Shown piece after piece: positions 9,100-18,210 of a DNA stretch of 53,966 bases. Numbering within the stretch: position 1 is the stretch's first letter; every line of letters begins with the position of its first letter. The position numbers and the translations under genes were made by a program. A model generated the notes under the pieces. It had not been told where the DNA came from, made no database searches, and worked only from the letters and a program-made list of their open reading frames with translations. Origin of the DNA: Bacteroidota bacterium (GTDB taxonomy: Bacteria; Bacteroidota; Bacteroidia; Chitinophagales; Chitinophagaceae); contig JAFDXD010000129.1 of assembly GCA_018268135.1 (NCBI GenBank), forward strand, positions 1-53,966, read 5' to 3'.

Positions 9100-9132
9100 T
9101 TGCAGAAAATATGCCTTATGCACTTACCTTTG
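9100..9132 (+). promoter_or_regulatory. Bacteroidota-type promoter of ndk
   Basis: TTG (9100-9102) and TACCTTTG (9125-9132) are separated by 22 bases and match the Bacteroidota -33/-7 pattern. The box is inside the longest open frame that contains ndk and lies 17 bases before the ATG at 9150, which argues that translation starts there and not at 9030. Confidence 0.6.
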
Positions 9133-9149
9133 CGCCCAAAATTACAAAA

Positions 9150-9566
9150 ATGAGTAACAGAACTTTTACTATGATAAAGCCCGATGCAACTGAAAAAGGA
9201 AGCACTGGCGGTATCTTACAAATGATTAATGCGGCTGGATTCCGTATTGTAGCAATGAAAATGACACATTTAAGCGCTGAAAAAGCCGGTCAGTTTTATG
9301 AAGTACACAAAGAGCGCCCTTTTTATGGCGAGTTAGTACAGTTTATGAGCCGTGGCCCTATCACAGCAGCCATTCTTGAAAAAGATAATGCAGTAGAAGA
9401 TTTTAGAAAACTTATCGGAGCTACCAATCCGGCAGAAGCTGCTGAAGGTACTATCCGTAAAAAATATGCAACATCTATTGGTGAAAATGCAGTACATGGC
9501 AGCGATAGCGATGCAAATGCTAAGATTGAAGGAGATTTTTTCTTTAGCAGGCTTGAGCAATTCTAA
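9150..9566 (+). CDS. ndk: Nucleoside-diphosphate kinase
   Basis: This 138-residue cytoplasmic enzyme transfers the gamma phosphate of ATP to nucleoside diphosphates through a phosphohistidine. The sequence opens [17 protein letters not shown] as in the family. The ATP-site segment [12 protein letters not shown] and the catalytic histidine in [11 protein letters not shown] (His116) are intact. The frame is open upstream to an ATG at 9030, but the additional 40 residues have no match to NDK. A promoter box lies within them, and 138 residues is the normal length, so I place the start at 9150. The gene is monocistronic, with its own terminator. Confidence 0.96.
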   Translation: MSNRTFTMIKPDATEKGSTGGILQMINAAGFRIVAMKMTHLSAEKAGQFYEVHKERPFYGELVQFMSRGPITAAILEKDNAVEDFRKLIGATNPAEAAEGTIRKKYATSIGENAVHGSDSDANAKIEGDFFFSRLEQF

Positions 9567-9588
9567 AATAATATTCATACTTTTTATA

Positions 9589-9619
9589 AAACCGTTTTGT
9601 ATTTGCAAAGCGGTTTTTT
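9589..9619 (+). terminator. Rho-independent terminator of ndk
   Basis: AAACCGTTTTG (9589-9599) pairs with CAAAGCGGTTT (9606-9616), an 11-bp stem with one G-U pair and a 6-base loop. It is followed by a T run to 9619, and starts 22 bases after the ndk stop. Confidence 0.85.
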
Positions 9620-9741
9620 GCTTTAGATAAATAAACTAATTTTTTTTCAATGCTTATCTACATGAGCAAAACACAAACACTTAATTTTTAAACATACCTT
9701 TAATTATATAAATTAGAGCAAAAAAATGTGCAGGTAAATAC

Positions 9742-10449
9742 ATGCAGGTATCACTCACCATTATTCGCTATCGCAAAAGCTATATTTTTTTTGCATTACT
9801 TGCAATGGCCATTTTTAGATGGCCGCTATGGCTGAATAAAAAAATAAGTTTTTATAAACTTATGGGGAGTGGCAAAAACGGAGCCTTTGATAAAATACCC
9901 GATTGGCAGCAATGGGCTATACTTGCAGCACACAAAGAAACACTTTTAAAATTACCTGAAAAAGGCATCATAGAGCAACTATATGGAAGCAGTATTGCAA
10001 AATGGCTACGGTTTTTTAAATGCGAAACCTTTACAGTATTGATGCTGCCAATAGAAGGGCATGGTAGTTGGGATAAAAAAAATGTATTTGGCTCATTGCC
10101 CACAGACACAGATTATGAAGGGCCAATTGCAGTAATAACAAGAGCTACAATAAGGCTGAGTAAACTCAAATATTTTTGGCAGCATGTAGCAGGCGTAGCA
10201 GCTAAAGTGGTTATCAGCCCAGGTTATATAGCCTCTTTTGGCATTGGAGAATTGCCCTGGATAAAGCAGGCTACTATTAGTTTTTGGCAAAGTAAAGAGA
10301 GTATGAAATTATTTGCATACCATACCAAAGAGCACAATGAAGTAATTAAAAACACACGGAAGCAAGATTGGTATAGCGAAGAAATGTTTACCCGGCTTAA
10401 AGTGATAGATTGCACAGGCACCGTAAAAGGAATTTCGCCTTTGGCATAA
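9742..10449 (+). CDS. Spheroidene monooxygenase (CrtA)-like protein
   Basis: This 235-residue protein matches the CrtA-like family by its ordered motifs: FYKLMGSGKNGAF near 37-49, LPIEGHGSWDKKNVF near 104-118, GPIAVITRATIRLSK near 127-141, FGIGELPWIKQATISFW near 174-190, FAYHTKEHNEVI near 197-208, and a closing WYSEEMFTRLKV. CrtA is a haem-dependent oxygenase that makes keto groups on acyclic carotenoids in purple bacteria. No carotenoid genes occur in this window, so the substrate here is unknown. Many relatives in non-phototrophs are only annotated by similarity. The first hydrophobic stretch is part of the fold's first strand rather than a clear signal peptide. It may be cotranscribed with the arginase gene 17 bp downstream. 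Confidence 0.75.
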   Translation: MQVSLTIIRYRKSYIFFALLAMAIFRWPLWLNKKISFYKLMGSGKNGAFDKIPDWQQWAILAAHKETLLKLPEKGIIEQLYGSSIAKWLRFFKCETFTVLMLPIEGHGSWDKKNVFGSLPTDTDYEGPIAVITRATIRLSKLKYFWQHVAGVAAKVVISPGYIASFGIGELPWIKQATISFWQSKESMKLFAYHTKEHNEVIKNTRKQDWYSEEMFTRLKVIDCTGTVKGISPLA

Positions 10450-10466
10450 AACTGTAAATTTGTTAT

Positions 10467-11414
10467 ATGAAGAACATTAAATTAATAGAGGTAGCTTCAG
10501 AAATTGGGGCAGGCACCCGTGGGGCAAGTCTGGGAATTGATGCCATCAAAATTGCTGCGCTTGATTTCATGAGCAATTTTTTTGTTCATTTTCCTTCGGA
10601 AAAAATTGAGACTTTAAACAACATGCTGTTTGAGCCAATACAATCACCCTATGCAAAAAGAATTAACGGGGTGGCTACCATGTATGAGCGTATAAGCCTT
10701 GCTGTTAGCGAAACAATTAAAAATAATTTTTTTCCTGTAATATTAAGTGGCGACCATAGCAGCGCCGGGGGTACTATTGCCGGTATTAAAATGGCAAAGC
10801 CAAAAAGCAAGTTGGGTGTCATTTGGATAGATGCTCATGCCGATTTGCATACCCCTTACACTACTCCTTCTGGCAATATGCATGGAATGCCGCTTGCCAC
10901 TGCAATTGCAGAAGATAACAGAACAAGCAAAGTGCATGAGTTAGATGAAAAAACTACAAAATATTGGGAGCAATTAAAATCAATTGGAAAAATTCCGCAA
11001 AAAGTATTGCCGGAAGATGTGGTATTTATTTCTTTGAGAGATTATGAAAAAGAAGAAAAGCTTTTGATTGAAAAATATGGCATGAAGGTGATTCCTACGA
11101 GTGAAGTACGGAGAAATGGAGCTGAAAGTGTGAGTAGAAAAGTACTCAGGCATTTGAGCGATTGCACAGATATTTATGTAAGTTTTGATGTAGATAGCCT
11201 CGATTCTTCTATAAGCAAGGGCACCGGCACCCCTGTAAGCAATGGGCTAAAAGAAAGAGAAGCAGAAGACCTTATCAGTAAATTTATGCAGAATAGAAAA
11301 GTTTGCTGTTTTGAAATTACAGAAGTAAATCCAACACTTGATAAAGAAAATTTAATGGCAGAAATTGCCTTTAATATTTTGCAACGTAGTGTAAACGTAT
11401 TAATGATGAACTAA
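10467..11414 (+). CDS. rocF: Arginase (ureohydrolase family)
   Basis: This 315-residue cytoplasmic binuclear manganese enzyme is expected to hydrolyse arginine to ornithine and urea. The metal ligands are all present: His97 in GDHS, Asp122/His124/Asp126 in IDAHADLH, and Asp241/Asp243 in SFDVDSLD. The substrate segment SGNMHGMPLA at 135-144 and EVNPTLD near 286-292 favour arginase over agmatinase or formimidoylglutamase, though assay would be needed to separate them. A TAAATTTG sequence (10455-10462) sits 4 bases before the ATG and could be a promoter box or chance in AT-rich DNA. The gene is convergent with the TPR gene; the 113-bp gap shows no clear hairpin. Confidence 0.85.
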   Translation: MKNIKLIEVASEIGAGTRGASLGIDAIKIAALDFMSNFFVHFPSEKIETLNNMLFEPIQSPYAKRINGVATMYERISLAVSETIKNNFFPVILSGDHSSAGGTIAGIKMAKPKSKLGVIWIDAHADLHTPYTTPSGNMHGMPLATAIAEDNRTSKVHELDEKTTKYWEQLKSIGKIPQKVLPEDVVFISLRDYEKEEKLLIEKYGMKVIPTSEVRRNGAESVSRKVLRHLSDCTDIYVSFDVDSLDSSISKGTGTPVSNGLKEREAEDLISKFMQNRKVCCFEITEVNPTLDKENLMAEIAFNILQRSVNVLMMN

Positions 11415-11527
11415 TTTTTCTTTTATACCACACTTTCTTAAAGTAATCAAATGGCGTTACATACAAAAGATGCTGAGCGGAGAAATTTAGTAAACTAAAA
11501 TGAATTGCCTATACTAAAAATAAATAT

Positions 11528-12547
11528 TTACATGCCTCCGGGCATTTCTTTTTTCTGCCTAAGCGAATTGAGAGAGGGATCTATTTCTATGGCTTTGTCG
11601 CACATTTTTTCACCACGATCTTTCTGGCCTTTTTTCTGAAAGCAAAGGCCTGCCTGGTATAAAGCTTTGCCATCATTGCCATCAAGCTCCATTAATTTTT
11701 GGCAATAAGAAAGCGATTTGTCGTATTGTTTTTTCTGGTAAAGAATTTCGGCCATGTCTCGTAATATGTCTTTATTGCCCGGTTTACGAGTCCAAATACC
11801 TAATAAAAGTTTTTCGCCTTTTTCATAATTTTCGCTGTAGAGGCAGGCGTAGCCAAGGTTTTCATTAAAATCGTTTGATTGTACATACCCATTTGCTGCA
11901 GCAGCATCAAAAGCATTTACAGCATTTTTATAATCATTGTTATTGTAATAAAGCAAGCCTAACTCGTACATCCAACTGTTTTTGGCTGGGTCCATTTTCA
12001 CAGCTTTTTCATAATAAGGCACTGCTTTTTTATACTCTTCCATATCTAAATAAGTACGGCCCAAAGTATAAGTAGCTTCAGCATCATTACTATTTTGGTT
12101 GATGGCAAGTTGTAATGCTTTTACCGCCGCAGGATAATCTTCCTGCTGATACAGGCTAATACCAATGATGCGATTAGCATTGTCGCAACCGGTACATTTT
12201 TGAGCATATTCAATAGCTTTAGCGTATTGGCGATAGCTGTAGAATAAATCTGTTAGTTGTTTTATTGCTTCTTTGTTGGAAGGGTCTAACTCATTTACTT
12301 TTGTAAATGCTGCTTTTGCCTGGTCTGTTCGGTGCATTTCAAGCGAAGCATAACCATTTTCGAGGTAAGCGTTTGTAAAATTGGTATTAAAAGCTATAGA
12401 TTTTTCAAAATCCTGACTGGCAACTAAAAAGCGCCGGGCTGTTTTTTCTTCAAGCCCCTTTTTATAATAAAATTGTGAACTATCTAAATTTTGTGCAGAT
12501 ACAGCACTAAACATAAAAATGCTAACAAGTGGTAAGAGGTTCTTCAT
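11528..12547 (-). CDS. Secreted TPR-repeat protein
   Basis: This 339-residue protein has a signal peptide of about 18 residues ending SAVSAQ, followed by roughly eight tetratricopeptide repeats filling the rest. Consensus pieces such as AYLENGYASLEM, ATYTLGRTYLDMEEYKKAVPYYEKAVKMDP and ALYQAGLCFQKKGQ are visible. A CTGC pair (residues about 118-121) lies in a shortened repeat. Such periplasmic TPR proteins scaffold envelope complexes; no specific partner can be named. It starts 36 bp after the glgB stop on the same strand and may be read through from it. Confidence 0.85.
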   Translation of the reverse strand: MKNLLPLVSIFMFSAVSAQNLDSSQFYYKKGLEEKTARRFLVASQDFEKSIAFNTNFTNAYLENGYASLEMHRTDQAKAAFTKVNELDPSNKEAIKQLTDLFYSYRQYAKAIEYAQKCTGCDNANRIIGISLYQQEDYPAAVKALQLAINQNSNDAEATYTLGRTYLDMEEYKKAVPYYEKAVKMDPAKNSWMYELGLLYYNNNDYKNAVNAFDAAAANGYVQSNDFNENLGYACLYSENYEKGEKLLLGIWTRKPGNKDILRDMAEILYQKKQYDKSLSYCQKLMELDGNDGKALYQAGLCFQKKGQKDRGEKMCDKAIEIDPSLNSLRQKKEMPGGM

Positions 12548-12583
12548 AAAAAAGGAATGGTTTCGGCAGCAAAATACTACGTA

Positions 12584-14521
12584 TTATTCAAATATCATAG
12601 CTCCTAACGCCGGAATATCAATAATTATTTCATAAATCTTTCTTTTTTTATCAATGGCATTACATATAATATTCTCATTCATATAATCTCCACTGCCCCA
12701 ATACTTTTTATCATCGCTATTAAATATTTCTTTCCAGGCCGATTTGCCCTTTACTTCCATCTTCCATTGCCTTTGTGGAAAATTAGTAATGTTCATTACT
12801 ACCAATATATCATTTGCCCTGTATTTTCCTTTGCGCTTAAAAGCAACAATACCCTGCTCCCGGTTATCGAGGTTTACCCATTCAAATCCATTTTGGTCAA
12901 ACTGTAATTCATAGAGTGCAGGCTTTGATCTGTATAAATGATTTAAAGTACGAAGGCACTCCTGCAAATCGTTGTGTACCGGATGCTGTAATAATTCCCA
13001 ATCCAGTTCAGACATATAATTCCATTCAGAAGTTTGTCCAAATTCGCATCCCATAAAAAGCAATTTAGCACCGGGGTGCATATACATCCAGGTGTAAAGC
13101 AAACGGAGGTTTGCAAATTTTTCCCATTCATTGCCAGGCATTTTATAAATTAATGGGCTTTTACCATGTACTACCTCATCATGGCTAATGGGCAGCATAA
13201 ATTTTTCATCATAAAAGTACATCAGGCTAAAGGTCAAATCATTTTGGGCTTCAATGCGCTGCGCCGGATATTTTTTGAAATACCTAAAGTTATCATGCAT
13301 CCAACCCATCATCCATTTCATGCCAAACCCAAAGCCACCCTTGCTTACAGGCAAGGTAATGCCAGGCCAGTCTGATGCTTCTTCTGCAATAGTTTGTATA
13401 TCGGGAAAATCACGATAGATGATTCGGTTCAATTTTTTTAAAAAATCTATAGCTTCAATATTTTCATGGCCTCCATATTCATTACGCTCCCACTCCCCTT
13501 CTTTTCTCGAAAAATCGAGGCGAATTATTGAATTAACTGCATCTACCCTAATGCCATCAATGTGAAATTTTTTAAACCAAAAATGTGCACTGCTTATTAA
13601 AAACGATTGTACTTCGCCTCTTTTGTAATTGAAGATATAGCTGTTCCAATCTACATGAAACCCTTTACGCATATCTGCATATTCGTAGGTATGTGTGCCA
13701 TCAAATTTATAAAGGCCATGTGCATCATTGGGAAAATGTGAAGGCACCCAGTCTAAAATTACCCCAATATCATTCTGGTGCATGATATCAATAAGGTACA
13801 TAAAATCTTCGGGTACGCCAAACCGTGAGGTAGCTGCAAAAAATCCGGTACCCTGGTAGCCCCAACTTCCATCATAGGGATGCTCCATTACCGGCATAAA
13901 TTCTACATGGGTAAATCCCATAGCTTTTACATAAGGAATTAGTTTTTCAGTTAATTGATGATAGGTATTAAAACTGTTCTCGTCGTTTTTTACCGGCCTC
14001 ATCCAGCTTGCCAGGTGTACTTCATACACACTCCATGGAGCGTTTAATGCATTGTGTTTTTTTCTGTTGGCCATCCACTTACTATCTTGCCAGGGCATTT
14101 GCAAGTGCCGGGTAATAGATGCTGTGCCGGGCCTTAATTCTGCAAAAAATGCATAAGGGTCTGCTTTTTCAAGCTCTACTCCTTCAAAGCCGGTAATATG
14201 GTATTTATAAAAAGTGCCTTGCGGAATGCGTGGTATAAACCCTTCCCAAATCCCGGATTTATCAAGCCTTACATATAATGGATGCAATTGTTTTTTCCAG
14301 CCATTAAACTCTCCTATTACCGATACTGCTGTAGCATTGGGCGCCCATACAGCAAAGTAGTAACCATCGGTATTGAGTACACGAAGCGGGTGGCTTCCAA
14401 ATTTTTCATACGCATTATACAAATCACCTCTCCAAAATTGCTCAATATCTTCATCAGTAAATAAAGAATAATTCCATACAAGTTTTGTGCTGTCTATAAA
14501 ATGTATATCCTCGTATGCCAT
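12584..14521 (-). CDS. glgB: 1,4-alpha-glucan branching enzyme
   Basis: This 645-residue GH13 enzyme makes alpha-1,6 branches in glycogen. The N-terminal CBM48 domain covers about 35-135 (YYFAVWAPNATAVSVIGEFNGW). The catalytic barrel follows with EFMPVMEHPYDGSWGYQGTG at 207-226, nucleophile Asp327 in GIRVDAVNS, acid/base Glu380 in TIAEEASDWPG, and ISHDEVVHGK near residue 440. A C-terminal beta domain ends at 645. The length matches branching enzymes with one CBM48 and no additional N-terminal module. The glycogen partners glgC and glgA are 17 kb away on the same strand, with an amino-sugar locus between. Confidence 0.97.
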   Translation of the reverse strand: MAYEDIHFIDSTKLVWNYSLFTDEDIEQFWRGDLYNAYEKFGSHPLRVLNTDGYYFAVWAPNATAVSVIGEFNGWKKQLHPLYVRLDKSGIWEGFIPRIPQGTFYKYHITGFEGVELEKADPYAFFAELRPGTASITRHLQMPWQDSKWMANRKKHNALNAPWSVYEVHLASWMRPVKNDENSFNTYHQLTEKLIPYVKAMGFTHVEFMPVMEHPYDGSWGYQGTGFFAATSRFGVPEDFMYLIDIMHQNDIGVILDWVPSHFPNDAHGLYKFDGTHTYEYADMRKGFHVDWNSYIFNYKRGEVQSFLISSAHFWFKKFHIDGIRVDAVNSIIRLDFSRKEGEWERNEYGGHENIEAIDFLKKLNRIIYRDFPDIQTIAEEASDWPGITLPVSKGGFGFGMKWMMGWMHDNFRYFKKYPAQRIEAQNDLTFSLMYFYDEKFMLPISHDEVVHGKSPLIYKMPGNEWEKFANLRLLYTWMYMHPGAKLLFMGCEFGQTSEWNYMSELDWELLQHPVHNDLQECLRTLNHLYRSKPALYELQFDQNGFEWVNLDNREQGIVAFKRKGKYRANDILVVMNITNFPQRQWKMEVKGKSAWKEIFNSDDKKYWGSGDYMNENIICNAIDKKRKIYEIIIDIPALGAMIFE

Positions 14522-14635
14522 AAAAAAAATTTAATAGAGGTTATTAAAATTGTAAATTAACATAATCTTAGATTGGGTTAAGTTACAAGCTGAGATTATA
14601 ATTTTAATTTGCTGCTCATAACCCAAAACTCGCTC

Positions 14636-17419
14636 ATGCTTAAAAGACTGTTACCCTTTTTCATTCTATTCTTTTTTACAAAATCATCTTTTTCTCAAAT
14701 GGCAAATGTATCTGGCAGTATGAAAGATACTACTTCTCATTTGAATTTAAAAAATGCTGTGGTGGTTTTATTAGATACAAAAGATACAACAATAGTAGGA
14801 TTTACCAGGGCAAAAAGCGATGGTGAGTATAAATTAAATAATATAGCCCCGGGTAAATACATTTTAATGATAACTCACCCGCAGTTTGCCGACTTTGTAG
14901 ATGATGTAAATTTAGTTTCGGGCGAACAAAAAATTCCGGTTATTTCCCTTACCCCAAAAAGTAAATTATTAGAAACGGTGATTTTAAATGCCAAATATGC
15001 CATGAGGGTAAAGGGCGACACCACTTCTTATATGGCAGATAGCTTTAAAGTAAGCGCCAATGCCAATGTGGAGGAGTTATTAAAAAAACTGCCCGGAATA
15101 CAGGTAGATAAAAACGGTCAGATAAAAGCCATGGGGCAAAATGTAGAAAAAGTGTTGGTAGATGGTGAAGAGTTTTTTGGTGACGACCCCGGCATGGCCG
15201 TAAAAAATTTAAGGGCTGATGCAGTAAAAGAAGTGCAGGTATTTGATAAAAAAAGCGATCAGGCAGAGTTTACCGGCATAGATGATGGCAAAACCAAAAA
15301 AACCATTAATCTCAAATTAAAAGAGGATAAAAAAAACGGTTATTTTGGTAAAATAAGTCTCTCTGGCGGATTACAAAAAAATATAGATGACCGATATAAT
15401 AATAATTTAATGTACAGCACATTTAAAGGCAAAAGAAAATTATCAGCATTTTTTCTAAATGGTAATACGGGGCAGGATGGCTTAAACTGGCAGGATGCTG
15501 AAAAGTATGGCAGCAATGATAATGTAACTACAAGCATAACGGATGATGGAGGGGTAATGATAATGTACTCTGGAAACAATAGCCAGGATGATGAACCATA
15601 TGTAAATACCAATAACGGGTATATTAAAAATATAAATGCAGGGCTGCAATACAGCAATAAATTTAAAGATAAAAACACTCTCAATATTTCGCCAAAATAC
15701 AATAGTCAGGATTACAGCAATACTACTATAACAAAGACACAGCAACTGCTCGGCGGCGACTCATCACTTAATACAAATTCTACTTCAGATGCACACGTAA
15801 ACAGATACAATGTAAAACTTAGTGGCAGTTACGATATCAAAATAGATTCGATGAATAGCCTGAAAGTATCGGTAAGGGGCAGTTATTACCATACTGAAAG
15901 TACTACACATGATACATCGGATATGCGAAGAGAAACCGGCATGCAATTAAGTAACTCCAACAATCTTACACAAAATAATAATGATAAGCAGGCATTCTAT
16001 GGATCAGTATTCTTCCGTCATAAATTTAAAAAAGCCCGAAGAACGCTTTCAATCAATGGCGAATATAATTTACTAAATAGCAATGGAGATATTTATCTTA
16101 CATCGCACAATCAGAGTTTTGATATAAACAACCCCTTTGTAATTGATAAAAATCAATATATCAATAACGATAAAAATACTCAAAGCACCTCTGCTACTAT
16201 AGTTTATACAGAACCATTATCTAAGAAATTTTCATTAGAGTTATCACATGCCATTACTTACAATTCTGGTAAAAATAATCAGCAAACTTTTTCCTACAAT
16301 CCGGGCAATTCAAAATATGATGTAATCATTGACTCATTAACCAACAATTTTGATCAGAAAATATGGGTAAATAAGCCCGGAGTAAAAATTAATTATTCTG
16401 TCAAAAAAATAAAATTCAATTTTGGATCCGCCTTTGGGTTCACCCACTTCGATTTAGTAGACAAAACATTTAATAATGATTATACTAGAAATTATTTAAA
16501 CTTTTTGCCTTCTGCAAGTTTTAACTATATGTATAAAAGCAATCACAATTTTAGCATTGGTTATCAGGGCTACAATACTCAACCAACCATTAATCAATTG
16601 CAACCATTGAGAAACAGCTCAGATGAATTTAATCAATTTATTGGCAATCCTGATTTAAAGCCCTCTTTCACAAACCAAATTAGTATAGGCAACAATGGGT
16701 ATAATTTTATAAAAGACATTTGGCATTACATGGGCTTACAACTTTCAGTTGTAAACAATGCCATTACTTATAGTAGAATGATTGATGCTTCCTCCGGCAA
16801 AACAATAACTAAGCCCATCAATACAAATGGATCCTTTGATGCCAATTTATATAGCGGAGTGGGATTTAAAATTAAGAAAATAAACAGCAGGATACAATTA
16901 GGCCCCGGGCTTTATTATAATAAGTTTGCGGATGTAACCAATAATCAATTAAGCTATTCTAAAACAATTACACCCTCTTTTAATATTTATCTATCAAAGA
17001 GTAAGGATAAAAAATATGATATTAGCTTAAGTAATAACATCAATTATAATTACAATAGAAATAGCCAGAGTACTGTAAAAAATAATTACTATTCAAATTC
17101 ATTTAGTGCAAACGTTAAGGTTTATATTTATAAAGTTTGGGCAATAACTACAGATTACCAATTAAATTCAAGGCAAAAAACCGAGCTCATCACAAGCAAT
17201 CTTACCAACTCATTGTGGAATGCCGGATTACAACGTACTTTTAAAAATGATGCGTTTACCGTTTACTTTAGAGTAAGAGATATATTAAATAAAAATATTG
17301 GCATTGATAATTATTTTCACGGCAATACTTTTACTCAAACAATTAATGACAGGCTTAAAAGATATTTTTTACTTGGCTTTAGCTGGGATTTTAAAAATAA
17401 AGCTACCCAATCAAAATAA
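14636..17419 (+). CDS. Outer-membrane beta-barrel protein with carboxypeptidase-like N-domain
   Basis: This protein of 927 residues from the ATG at 14636 has a signal peptide of about 21 residues ending SSFSQ. A carboxypeptidase-regulatory-like beta-sandwich follows (about 25-110; GKYILMITHPQFADFVDDV), then a TonB-plug-like segment (about 115-225; ANVEELLKKLPGIQVDKNGQI, VLVDGEEFFGDDPGMAVKNL), and a long barrel of the outer-membrane beta-barrel family 3 type. A TTG at 14609 would add nine residues before the signal peptide, so I prefer the ATG. It is followed by a GLPGLI gene 10 bp downstream, a common Bacteroidota pairing. The transported or secreted substrate is not known. Confidence 0.88.
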   Translation: MLKRLLPFFILFFFTKSSFSQMANVSGSMKDTTSHLNLKNAVVVLLDTKDTTIVGFTRAKSDGEYKLNNIAPGKYILMITHPQFADFVDDVNLVSGEQKIPVISLTPKSKLLETVILNAKYAMRVKGDTTSYMADSFKVSANANVEELLKKLPGIQVDKNGQIKAMGQNVEKVLVDGEEFFGDDPGMAVKNLRADAVKEVQVFDKKSDQAEFTGIDDGKTKKTINLKLKEDKKNGYFGKISLSGGLQKNIDDRYNNNLMYSTFKGKRKLSAFFLNGNTGQDGLNWQDAEKYGSNDNVTTSITDDGGVMIMYSGNNSQDDEPYVNTNNGYIKNINAGLQYSNKFKDKNTLNISPKYNSQDYSNTTITKTQQLLGGDSSLNTNSTSDAHVNRYNVKLSGSYDIKIDSMNSLKVSVRGSYYHTESTTHDTSDMRRETGMQLSNSNNLTQNNNDKQAFYGSVFFRHKFKKARRTLSINGEYNLLNSNGDIYLTSHNQSFDINNPFVIDKNQYINNDKNTQSTSATIVYTEPLSKKFSLELSHAITYNSGKNNQQTFSYNPGNSKYDVIIDSLTNNFDQKIWVNKPGVKINYSVKKIKFNFGSAFGFTHFDLVDKTFNNDYTRNYLNFLPSASFNYMYKSNHNFSIGYQGYNTQPTINQLQPLRNSSDEFNQFIGNPDLKPSFTNQISIGNNGYNFIKDIWHYMGLQLSVVNNAITYSRMIDASSGKTITKPINTNGSFDANLYSGVGFKIKKINSRIQLGPGLYYNKFADVTNNQLSYSKTITPSFNIYLSKSKDKKYDISLSNNINYNYNRNSQSTVKNNYYSNSFSANVKVYIYKVWAITTDYQLNSRQKTELITSNLTNSLWNAGLQRTFKNDAFTVYFRVRDILNKNIGIDNYFHGNTFTQTINDRLKRYFLLGFSWDFKNKATQSK

Positions 17420-17429
17420 AAATCGGAAA

Positions 17430-18188
17430 ATGTATAAAATAATTTTAGCGTTAGCTTTTATCAACATTACGTCTAATGCAGGTGCCCAGCAAATATTTAT
17501 AGATAAAGCAACTGTAGAGTACGAGGTAAAAACCAACATCAAAAAAACAATAGAAACGGGTTTTTTTGAAGATATGATTAAAGACCAGTTGCCACAATTT
17601 AAAACTGGTTACTATCATTACACTTTTGCTGAAAACAAAGGCATATACAAATTTGACCATTGGGATCCGAATATGATTTTGCCAACATTTTTAAAAACCA
17701 GTGATGAGGCCAATGCCTGGTACTATGATTATAATAGCGGCATATTTAATATGCAAAAATCTGTTGCTGGTTCCAATTTTACTATTGCAGATTCTATCAG
17801 CCATATTAATTGGAAATTAGAAAACGAAAATCGTGTTATTGCCGGCTTTAATTGTCGCAAAGCAATGGCCATTATTATGGATAGTGTGTATGTATTTGCT
17901 TTTTATACAGACGAAATAACCATACCTGGCGGCCCTTGCAATATTCATGGATTGCCCGGCCTTATACTTGGGCTTACCATTCCACGCATGTACACATCGT
18001 GGATAGCAACAAATGTAAGCGTAAATGCTGTAGATGCCGGTATGATAAAACCAATAGCTTCCAAAAAGGATTATACCATGGCCACTTTTAAAACCACTAT
18101 TAACAGCCGCATTAAAGAATGGGTAAGTGAAGATGACCCCGATTCAAAAAATTGGATTGCTCAATTTTATTGGAATTTGCTTTTGTAA
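17430..18188 (+). CDS. GLPGLI family secreted protein
   Basis: This protein of 252 residues has a signal peptide MYKIILALAFINITSNAGA and the family-naming motif GLPGLILGL near residues 172-180, preceded by GGPCNIH. The open frame extends upstream to 17298 inside the barrel gene, but the signal peptide and 10-bp spacing from the barrel stop fix the start at 17430. The family (TIGR01200, Porph_ging) is restricted to Bacteroidota, often sits beside outer-membrane receptors, and has no established function. Two other cysteines, one near FNCRKAM, could pair. It ends 22 bp from the convergent esterase gene with no obvious terminator between. Confidence 0.92.
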   Translation: MYKIILALAFINITSNAGAQQIFIDKATVEYEVKTNIKKTIETGFFEDMIKDQLPQFKTGYYHYTFAENKGIYKFDHWDPNMILPTFLKTSDEANAWYYDYNSGIFNMQKSVAGSNFTIADSISHINWKLENENRVIAGFNCRKAMAIIMDSVYVFAFYTDEITIPGGPCNIHGLPGLILGLTIPRMYTSWIATNVSVNAVDAGMIKPIASKKDYTMATFKTTINSRIKEWVSEDDPDSKNWIAQFYWNLLL

Positions 18189-18210
18189 AGAAATTATCTC
18201 CGAAATATTT

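Noticed and set aside
9030-9149. N-terminally extended ndk product starting at 9030
   Set aside because: The additional 40 residues do not resemble NDK, and a TAnnTTTG promoter box lies within them.
10455-10462. Promoter box TAAATTTG directly before the arginase gene
   Set aside because: It matches the -7 consensus but lies 4 bases from the ATG and has no -33 element at a suitable distance, so it is more likely chance in AT-rich DNA.
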